The notes under the pieces: generated by a model
Databases searched by the model: none
The model's input: only the letters and a program-made list of their open reading frames with translations
What the model was told of the DNA's origin: nothing
Translations under genes and position numbers: made by a program
Shown here: positions 55,979 to 64,000 of the stretch, piece after piece
Position numbering within the stretch: the stretch's first letter is position 1
Layout: each line of letters opens with the position of its first letter
Source: Macrotrachela quadricornifera
Taxonomy: Eukaryota; Rotifera; Eurotatoria; Philodinida; Philodinidae
DNA: 64,000 nucleotides
Reading direction: 5' to 3'
NCBI GenBank assembly: GCA_022393335.1
Contig: JAJEKB010021853.1
Location: 1-64,000 of the forward strand

Positions 55979-56587
55979 CGAGGGAACATAGTTACATGTT
56001 CAAGCGTTTGAGAGCCCATCTTTTGGCTACAAGTAGACCTCGATAAAGCATGAAAATGATTCATCATCTTGTCCCTTTTTTCTGGAATTATCACCATTTT
56101 ATTTTTTTTTCGGCTTGCTGCAACGTATTGCGAAAAAATTCGAATGATGCATTTTCGACCTGAAATTTTCCCCATCGTTATATCTCATCTGCACTAGATT
56201 GTTCTACAGGTCTCAACCTGAACGAACGATTCCTTCACCATAGAATCGAACTTTAAAAAATCCTGTATTTTTTCAACCGTTCGAAAAAAACTGCTTTGAA
56301 TTGAAAACTTATTATCTCTTATAGAAAACATCCGTGTGAGCTGCGACTTGTAGAACAATCTAACGCCGATAAGACCTATTTATGGGCAAAATTTCAAGTC
56401 GAAAATGTATGATTCAAATTTTTTTGCGATACGTTGAAATAAGCTGCAAAACGAGTAAAATGGTCATAACTTGAGAAGAAAGGGATGAAGAGGTGAATCC
56501 TTTTAAGACTTTTCATGCCTTATTGAGGTCTACTTGTAACCAAAAGATGGGCTCTAAAACGCTTGAACATGCAAATATGTTCCCTCG
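55979..56587. mobile_element. Foldback element, ends CGAGGGAACATA, 3-bp target duplication TAA
   Basis: The ends CGAGGGAACATA (55979) and TATGTTCCCTCG (ending 56587) are flanked by TAA on each side (55976-55978 and 56588-56590). Arms of ~230 bp contain AGGTCTACTTGTAACCAAAA and its inverse. It has the same 12-base ends as the element at 12201-12823, with largely different arms. Both use a T-R-A duplication. Confidence 0.72.
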
Positions 56588-56634
56588 TAAGATCATAATC
56601 AGAAAATTTCTGTAAGAACAGTTTTTGTTGAAAA

Positions 56635-57230
56635 CTAATGTCGGATTTTTTTTATAGTGTTAATGACTGTTTGTTGAATAACTTTTCAACGATTCAACTT
56701 AGAGAGGTCGGACTTTCGCCACTTGAAAGTGCAAGTCAAGGGACGTCGATGTATATAAAATCCGTTTGGTCCACAACTCTTATATATGTTTGTTTGGAAT
56801 CAAGAATCTTATCGATTGTCTATTTTCATGAGTTTTCATCACAAGTTAATATCAAATTACACCAAAATGTAGCCAAAATAGGCATGTATTTACGCTAAAA
56901 AGTGTCATATCTTTGCACTTCATTTTTGATTTTCTCACTACATTTTAATGTGAAGATATGACAGTATTAACATAAATACATGCCGATTTTGGGTACATTT
57001 TGGTGTAATTTCATATTAACTTGTGATGAAAACTCATGAAAATAGACAATCGATAAGATTCTCGATTCTAAACAACCATATATATGAGTTGTGAACCAAA
57101 CGAGTTTGATATACATCGACGTTCCTCGACTTGCTCTTTTTAGTGGCGAAAGCCTGACCTCTCTAAGTTAAATCGTTGAAAAGTTATTCAACAAACAGTC
57201 GTTAACAGTATAAAAGAAATCCGACATTAG
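56635..57230. mobile_element. Foldback element, ends CTAATGTCGGATTT
   Basis: Arms of ~270 bp are inverted copies: CTAATGTCGGATTTTTTTTA at 56635 and its complement ending at 57230. They also share the order of TGTTTGTTGAATAACTTTTC, GAGAGGTCGGACTTTCGCC and ATGAGTTTTCATCACAAGTT. TA may be the target site. The 86-codon frame (56638-56898) lies wholly in one arm and is not a gene. Confidence 0.7.
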
Positions 57231-57309
57231 CTGCTAGCATTTAGATCATAATGCTTGTGGTATAAAAAATATTATACTCTTACATTTCATTTTCATGTCA
57301 CTTAATATG

Positions 57310-58030
57310 TTATATTAAAAAAGCAAATATAACACGAGATGCAACATGAAAAACTCTACAATTTATAATGAACTATGTATTCCGTAGTTGCACTTTTTGT
57401 TTTCAAAATAGCCAAAACTCCAAGCTAGCTAATTTCGACGTTGCGAAAACAAGATTGTTATTTCAGTAAAAGACCAGTGTGTTTTTCCTATTTCATCTTT
57501 TTGGAATCGTTCTCTGTAAATTGTAGAGCTCTTCAAGCTGCATCTTGTGGTGAATTTTGTTTTAAAATAAAACATACCAGGTAACAGAAAGATGAAATAG
57601 GAAAAACTCAATGGCCCTTTAACTGAGAAAACAATTTTGTTTTGGCAACGTCGAAATTTGCTAGCTCGAAGTTTTATTCATTTCGAAAACGAAAAAGTGC
57701 AAATACGAAATACGTGGTTGTATATAAATTGTGAACCTTTTCACGCTGCATCTTGTGATATATTTTATGCTTTTAATATAACATATTAAGTGATAATAAA
57801 ATGAAATGCAAAAGTCTTATATTCATTATAATCTATTGCTATCAGCTAGTTTCAACAAAAATAGATCTTATGGAAAATTTCTTATTATGACCTCAGCTGA
57901 ACAATGATCGAATAGCATAGAAAAATAGATCGAACGACGCTCTATCTTTTCATAAAAAAAGAAACTTTTTTTAAAACTTTTTATAAAAAAAAGTATCACC
58001 GCCACCATTCTTGGATCACCCTAAGTAAGA
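57310..58030. repeat. Core repeat G cluster, one forward and two inverted units
   Basis: Cores at 57335 (plus), 57520 (minus) and 57728 (minus), each in a ~200-bp unit that also carries GTTGCACTTTTTGTTTTCAAA or a variant of it and AATTTCGACGTTGC. The tail from 57850 (CAACAAAAATAGATC, then ATAGCATAGAAAAATAGA) ends CACCGCCACCATTCTTGGAT at about 58010, as in the copies at 30.6 and 62.8 kb. Confidence 0.68.
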
Positions 58031-59066
58031 TCTTGAAGATAGGATGTAGAAAAATTTTTAGGACTGTGACGTATTTTTGTGTTAGGGGTGGATGGTTATC
58101 CAAATTTGGATGATGCACTGAAAAAAATGGTTCCATAGGAAACTTAAAAAAGTTTCACATTTTGAAACGAAATCGAAATCTTTTCAATACTTCATATGAC
58201 AAGACTTTCGTACAAAACCTTTTCTGCTGATCACCAACGTTCCGTAGGTAGTTTTGTATGAATCCGGTTCTGTTTAGTACTTTTCCACCTTCTAAAGATG
58301 ATTTTGTACACTAACTTGTGTACTGATTTCTATAGAATTCTACTAGACTTATAGTAGTCGATATCTGTGAATCTTCTGTCTATGCCTGCTTCCCTTTATA
58401 CGCACTCACACTTGAAATCTAATCCCCCACCTCTATCTCCTCATTCTGTAAACTTATTTTAACCGCTTATTTTATCTTCTGAAACATATCAGTGTTCTTA
58501 ACTCCTTACTCTGATTCCTTTACTCTATATTCTTATTTTGACCCACTTATTTTGTATCCTTATTCTAGCCTCTTACTCTATTTTTCTTATTTTCTGTTCT
58601 TACACTATCGTAAACATGGATCAAGCCCAAATTTTAAACTCGATCCTGTCAAGCCCGAACCTTAAACTTGATGCTATCAAGCTCGAACTCAATTAAAACT
58701 CAAGTTTATGTTTTTGAGTTCAAGTTGAAATTCTTTTTGATTACGATTTTATACTTGTTCTTTAACTCGGCAGCACTTATAATAAGATTTTGTGAAAAGG
58801 GTGCAAAGTATGATAAAATGTTCCGCAGTGTAGAAGATGAAGCTGAAGAGATAAAAGGTTAATCAGCACATATCACTAGATACTGATCTCCGTGGTAAAG
58901 CATGGCATAAGGTATAAATCACTTACACGAAAAAAGACAGGAAAAGAAATAAGAATAAAAAAGATACAGGGAGAGAGCCCATGCTACCGTCAGGTAACCC
59001 GACTGAAGCCAACGTACATTGTATTATATCCGAAAGTCTACGAATCATGAGGAGAGCAGAGAAAAG
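58031..59066. other. Intergenic; cytosine/thymine-rich simple sequence at 58430-58610
   Basis: No gene. From 58430 to 58610 loosely repeated CTTATTTT and CTTACTCT words occur, and from 58615 to 58700 AAGCCCGAAC/AAACTTGA words. The frame at 58668-58862 has no domain. Confidence 0.38.
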
Positions 59067-59174
59067 GGTCCCTTGAAGTGAACCAAACTTTTGCAAACCA
59101 AAGTGCGCTACTGTCAATGTGTTGAATCTTAAATAACGTCGACAGTAGCGCAGTTTGGTTCACTTCACAGGACC
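59067..59174. repeat. Inverted repeat, ~34-bp arms
   Basis: GGTCCCTTGAAGTGAACCAA (59067) through GCGCTACTGTC pairs with GACAGTAGCGCAGTTTGGTT through CAGGACC (ending 59174). The left arm carries an extra ~16 bases. A remnant of a small palindromic element is likely. Confidence 0.55.
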
Positions 59175-60320
59175 AAAGAAAAGCGGTGCAACTTAATAAG
59201 CTTCAATGATGCAGGCAAAAAGAAAAAGAAAACATGCTAACATTGTTGCGTTTCTATTTTAAAACCTAATTAATCTACTTGTTCACATATTTCATTTGTT
59301 TGATCATTGAGATGAATAAAATACGATCGTTTACTTCGAGGTAGTGCTTGAAGGTGCCTGTTACGAGGCAAGATCCTGTGTGCATTTTTAAGAAGAGGTC
59401 AGTATTTTAAACGAATACGGCAACATATAATTTTGAGAAGTATTCCAACTGATGTTGCTAATACAAATGAACTAATATGGTTCCCGGTATTCAGATTTAG
59501 ATTATGCTGGTTGCTTAAAACTTTCATTAACTCTTTATGGTTATTTTCTATATGAACTTGTCAGTCCTGACCTCAAAGTTTAAATCCAATAGACGACTAA
59601 CAGGTCCACCAGATAATGGTGAAGCTAAGTGTTTGCTGCATCATTGTGTAGTGTGTATAGTTTATATGAGATAGAAGTATATAAGTTCGAGTCGAATTAA
59701 ATCGTGCAATAATGTAGTTCAGCTTTAACAGGCAGCTTTTGATTAAGTTCAATTGTGCTGAGAGTGATTGATCCCTGAAGAGCCTGTTTTCTCTCAAGAG
59801 CGAATTTTCGATCAAAGTCTAGTAGATAACTAGTCTGTTATTCATCAAATGACATTTACAGTATCTCTTTTGATTAGAAGTCGACCAGCTCAGCTATATG
59901 AACTGATTCCATAGTTTCCTAAAACTTATATTGTGAATGCAACCACAAGTTCTCGAGGCCTATATTGTGAGAGTACCCGTCGGTTCGCAGGGATAGGAAT
60001 GTAACAGTACTAATACGGTATTTAGGTATTAGTATCGATATTTTTGTGTGGGGGATGCGAGGCACAGTGCACAGATAGGCGACAAAGTCGATTTTTGAGA
60101 TCTGAGCCTATGTTATGGCATACATTGAGGCTACTACAGTGGCGCATTTAAATATATTCTAGATATCGCTTGATAGTGAGCATTTGTTATGCAGCAGATA
60201 CCACAAAGTACGCAAAATAGGTGAATATCATTAATAGAGACATATAAGTAAAATATGTTTTAAATAGGGACTCAGGTATATTCATTAGTTGTTATACACT
60301 TATACAGTGTTATATATTTA
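59175..60320. other. Intergenic, nothing recognised
   Basis: No open frame or repeat of note, apart from a short AGTATTAGTATCG-type direct echo near 60020. Confidence 0.35.
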
Positions 60321-60323
60321 CTG

Positions 60324-61277
60324 TACTGTGGGGGCGAATTGATTTTCCTTCTATCGTATTTTTGAGTTTTTATCGCTATAGTTCTTTTATTTTTTGCCCT
60401 GCTATATATCGTGAGCAAGTCCAGAATACGCTGCATCTTTTGGTGTGTTTAGTTTCAGCATCAAATACAATTTGAAATATAAAAAATGTGTTAGAAGAAA
60501 ATCGAACATTTTTTATACTACAAAAATAGGTGTCCATAATGTTGTAATATACTTTATTTCGCACATATTTCAACTAAGGTAAATGATAAAATGTTACAGT
60601 TTTTTTCAAAAGATGCGCCATGAATAGCTCTGTAAAAAGGGGATGATTAGAATCATTTTCGGCTATTCTAATGGTCTTTCTTACACTCAAAAAAAACAAC
60701 CTACATCACAATATCGGTTTCCGTCATATTGAAAATGTTTGGAAAACATATCTGATACTCTATAGGAATTATACTAACACAGCTTTTGTACAACTTTAAA
60801 CGGCGCACCTTTTAAAACAAAACTCAATATTCTATCATTTTCTAAGGTTGCGATATATGCAAAACAAAAAGTGTTATTAATATTTTCAATATGACAGAAA
60901 CCGACGCTATTATGATGTTGTTCATTGTTGAATATAGGAAGAACCATTAGAACAGAGGAAAATGATTTTAATCATACTCTGTTTATAGAGCTTTTCATGG
61001 CGCATCTTTTGAAAAAAATGCCACATTCTATCATTTACCTAAGCTGAAATAAAATATGTGACATTATTATGAACATCATGTAGTAAAAAAAATGTTAGAT
61101 TTTTTTCTAATACATTTTTTATACTTCAAATTGTATTTGATGCTCAAACTAAATACACCAAAAGATGCAGTGTATTCTGGACTTTCTCACAATATATATC
61201 AGGTCAAAAAATAAAAGAACTATAGTGATAAAGACTGAAAAATACGAAGGGGGGAAATTCATTTGGCCCCTACAGTA
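60324..61277. mobile_element. Large palindromic element, 954 bp, ends TACTGT-GGGG
   Basis: The left end TACTGTGGGGGCGAATTGA (60324) and right end (complement TACTGTAGGGGCCAAATGA, 61277) open arms of ~450 bp that stay paired almost to the centre, for example AAAAGATGCGCCATGAATAG at 60609 with its complement near 60995. Both arms contain diverged cores of repeat G. TA-type ends suggest a mariner-like non-autonomous element. Confidence 0.66.
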
Positions 61278-61854
61278 TATTACAGGGAATTGGCAATTAC
61301 TAAAGTTCTTTAGAGTCTAATAAGATCAAAAACTAAGGCCCATTAGTGAAAAATAGCTACTGGTTACTAATGCAACTCCTTATCCATAAATATTCCTGGA
61401 ACATGAATTCAAGTTTTTGTTTATGATCTGGTAGATCATGGTATCGATCTTCGACGGATACACAAAGATGCACCGCTGAATCCTTGTCCAAATATTTGTC
61501 ATTTTGTAGCACAACACTGTGGTTCCGCTCAGGCTCATCTAAAAAATCAACTCTCGAATTTGGAATTGGAATTTTGCGTAACGAAAGATCACGATGAGAC
61601 TATTTACATGGGGCATTCCAATAGTTTTTTCGTCCGGCTCTTCTAAAAGCTTCAGCTTGCATTCAAGTATACTGTTATAGTGCTTAGGCATATTTAGGAT
61701 TATGTGCAAAGTTTCAGACTTCTTAGTCTTGTACTTCGCTGTGGTCCATCATTGCTTTTATGATAGGTGCACGCAACTTGGTAACATGTAACCCATCATA
61801 AATAGAAGAACTTTGCATTTCATTTTTTAATTCTTAAATACATTTTATTAAAAA
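61278..61854. other. Intergenic, nothing recognised
   Basis: Somewhat less AT-rich than its surroundings, but no frame or domain could be supported on either strand. Confidence 0.33.
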
Positions 61855-62995
61855 ATCAAAATATGCTAAAAGATGCAGCGTGAAAAGCTGTATAATTTGC
61901 AACGGACAACTAATGTTACAGTTGCATGTTTTGTGTTAAAATATCGACAATTCTAAGCAATCGAATTCCGGCACTGCGAAAAAAAGTATTTTATAGATAA
62001 AAGATGAATTCGTTGTATTCTTATTTCATCTTTGCATTACCTGATACCTTCTATTAAACAAAAACAAAACATATCATAAAATGCAGCGTGAAAAGCTCTA
62101 CAATTTACATAAAACATCTACTTTTGAAGTTACCAGTTTTGTTTTGAAAATCGAAAAAATTCTGAACGGTTAAATTTCAATGCTGCAAAAGAGTGGTTTT
62201 TTTCTGGTATGCAACAAACGCGTTTTTGTTCTTATTCATCAATTGATAAGTTTTGTTTAAAAAAACAAAATACACCATAAGATGCAGCGCGAAAAGCTCT
62301 ACAGCTTATAAAAAGCTACTTATTTTATAGTTGCACTCTTTTGTTTTCAAAATAAACAAAACTCTGGACGACCAAATTTCGTTTTTCATAAACCAGGATC
62401 TTTTTTTGATAAAAACTATATTCGTTTTTCCCCATATCATCTTCTTATTACTTGATATGTTTATTAGAAAAGCAACACACAGTACAAGATGCAGTATGAC
62501 AAGCTCTACAATTTAGAAAGAATACCGATAAAAAGATGACATGGACAAAACCGAATATAACCCTCAGTAAAAAGAAGACCTATTTTCGCAACGTCGAAAT
62601 TTGGTCGCTTACGTTAGTGTTTCCCCATTTTAAAGATAAAAAAATGTAACTATAAAATAAATAGTCCTTTATAAATTGTAGAGTTTTTCACGCTGCATCT
62701 TGTGGTATATTTTGGATTCTTGATACAATTTGTTAAACAGCGATAAAATGGTAAAATGAAATTCTTAAGTGCTACATCCATTACGATCTAAACTAACCAA
62801 CTAGTTGTCAACAAAAATAGTTTTTATCAAAATTCTATTAATATGATATTAGATAAATACTGATCCAATAGCACAGAAAAATAGAACAGAAGATGCTCTA
62901 CTCTTTTATAAAAAAGTGAACTTTTTTTGAGCTTTCTCTAAGCAAAAAAGTGCCACTGCCACTACTTTTGGAATATCCTAAGTAATGGGACACTT
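61855..62995 (+). repeat. Core repeat G, four tandem ~205-bp units plus inverted unit and tail
   Basis: Cores at 61872, 62080, 62281 and 62488 (spacing 208, 201 and 207) are followed by an inverted core at 62676. Then comes the common tail (CAACAAAAATAGTTTTTATC, CAATAGCACAGAAAAATAGA) ending GCCACTGCCACTACTTTTGG at about 62968. Between cores, each unit has AGTTGCA..TTTTGTTTT, AAATTTC.A.GTTGC or a variant, and a run resembling TTTTCCCATATCATCTT. No coding frame spans it. Confidence 0.7.
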
Positions 62996-63070
62996 CACCA
63001 TTTCGTACCGATTCAGTTTCAGCCTTATAACGAAATGATTCGTTTGTTGAAAGGAACTTCTTGCTATTAT

Positions 63071-63098
63071 TGTAGAGGATTTCACGACGCATCGTTTG
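63071..63098 (-). repeat. Isolated core of repeat G
   Basis: TGTAGAGGATTTCACGACGC followed by ATCGTTTG is a diverged inverted core, followed by an AAAAATTCAACGTGATAGAA tract similar to one in the palindrome at 60.3-61.3 kb. Confidence 0.42.
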
Positions 63099-63479
63099 AA
63101 AAAAATTCAACGTGATAGAATTTATCCATACTGAGTTGTTTGCAATATACTCGCTGTTGCAATCAGTTTGGTTCACCCGGTATAATAAGATTATTACTGA
63201 ATATAGAGTGTATTGAGAAAGACTGACTTGCATGCTTTCTAACATTAATCAAGTCTTTTTTGAATGTTTTGTCTATGCGAGTCGATATGGCTTTTATGTC
63301 ATTCGATAGAGAAAAGAAAGACCTGCAAACTGATATATAATTCATGTGATTTTTAAGCTGGTCCTTACAACTATATAGTCTGAAATAGTCGTGACCGAGA
63401 AAACAGAGCTTTGTCTAGTTTCACATAGTTTTTTATGAGACTAACTCGTTTTTTGGTTAGAAAGAAAGATATATTTGAA

Positions 63480-64000
63480 ATCAGCATAAAAACTGACTCG
63501 AGCTATATACTTTTCATAGACGTTCGACAACTTTCATTTTTTTTCTCAAAAATTTCGCCCTAGTCCTTCACGTCAAGAATAGGCCAAAAATGAAGCTGCT
63601 TAAAAATACGATAACAATTGATTAATTAGTTCTTATAATGAATGTTTTTGGCGTTTTCAAAAATGAGAGTTTGTTTTTCACAGTGAGAGTGATGTTCTGA
63701 TGAGTTTCATCTTTAACATCATTCCTGAGGAGGACCAGCGCACAGTGGGGAGCTTTCTCATAAGCAGGCGGATATGCAGTTGTTTTGCTTCGAAATAGCT
63801 TCCATTTGACTAGAAATGACAGTATACCATTCAGATAATGGTTTTTAAGAAGATAAAAGATTTTTTAAGAAAAAATTTTTTTTCGAAAACATGGCCGGAA
63901 GACCTTAGCCTTCTTTTTCGAAAAACATTTTTTTGACGAAATATGTTAAACTACATATCATTCGATGTAATTTGAAGCGCTGATTCCGAATATCAACTTA
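63480..64000. repeat. Dispersed repeat R fragments at the window edge
   Basis: The 63480-63580 part has ATCAGCATAAAAACTGACTC in one orientation. The 63720-64000 part has CATTCCTGAGGAGGACC and ends in GCGCTGATTCCGAATATCAA, as in the copies at 53348 and 54552. The repeat runs past the window. Confidence 0.5.

Noticed and set aside
56638..56898. 86-codon plus-strand frame as a gene
   Set aside because: It occupies one arm of a foldback whose inverted partner lies at 56940-57230.
61855..62720. CRISPR-like array (regular ~205-bp spacing)
   Set aside because: Eukaryotic context, the spacers are homologous to each other, the repeat core is imperfect and there are no cas genes. It is a tandem repeat.

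Overview
The window is AT-rich eukaryotic DNA that is mostly transposable-element debris, with two intact-looking host-type genes. The evidence for a eukaryote is two 49-50 nt GT-AG introns inside a decayed helicase gene, single-pass membrane glycosyltransferase-like proteins, and LINE, Tc1/mariner, piggyBac, hAT, Mutator-like and Helitron-type sequences. The tiny introns, the element mix and the style of the two transferase proteins fit a small invertebrate. A bdelloid rotifer is my best guess, by inference only. A 400-base run of N (52948-53347) shows this is a scaffold with a gap.

Layout: 0.45-3.6 kb is a decayed LINE (endonuclease + reverse transcriptase). 3.6-8.0 kb holds AT-rich DNA and one palindromic TA-flanked element. 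8.0-9.6 kb is a second LINE family (copy A), cut off by a foldback element. 10.8-15.2 kb is a run of inverted-repeat elements. 15.2-17.3 kb is a decayed piggyBac element. 17.3-20.3 kb contains cryptically simple repeats, followed by a 1.25 kb foldback. 22.2-23.6 kb is a complete gene for a membrane glycosyltransferase-like protein. 24.2-32.2 kb is one copy of the second LINE (copy B, minus strand) split by three later insertions: a 4.0 kb Mutator-like element with ~630 bp inverted ends, a ~0.4 kb repeat and a 549 bp palindromic element. 32.6-34.4 kb is a decayed mariner. 36.4-38.8 kb is a decayed PIF1/Helitron-type helicase. 39.65-41.47 kb is a transposase-less hAT. 42.8-47 kb carries short tandem arrays, including one 34-bp minisatellite family at three sites. 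47.7-48.0 kb is a small hAT-type MITE. 49.1-50.3 kb (minus) is a second intact glycosyltransferase-like gene whose 5' side abuts an inverted-repeat element. 51.7-54.5 kb is a second piggyBac copy with another element nested in it that carries ten exact copies of a 15-bp motif. 55-64 kb is almost wholly foldbacks and dispersed repeats.

Both protein genes look like glycan-modifying enzymes of the secretory pathway, but nothing shows that they work together. All transposase, reverse transcriptase and helicase genes are broken by stops, frameshifts or lost catalytic residues, so the region is a graveyard in which the order of nested insertions can be read. I found no convincing new multi-gene system. 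The best candidates for something undescribed are the repeat family built around a ~28-bp core (16 copies), the element with ten copies of GATCCGAATTACCCC, and a foldback group with shared 12-bp ends and 3-bp target duplications.
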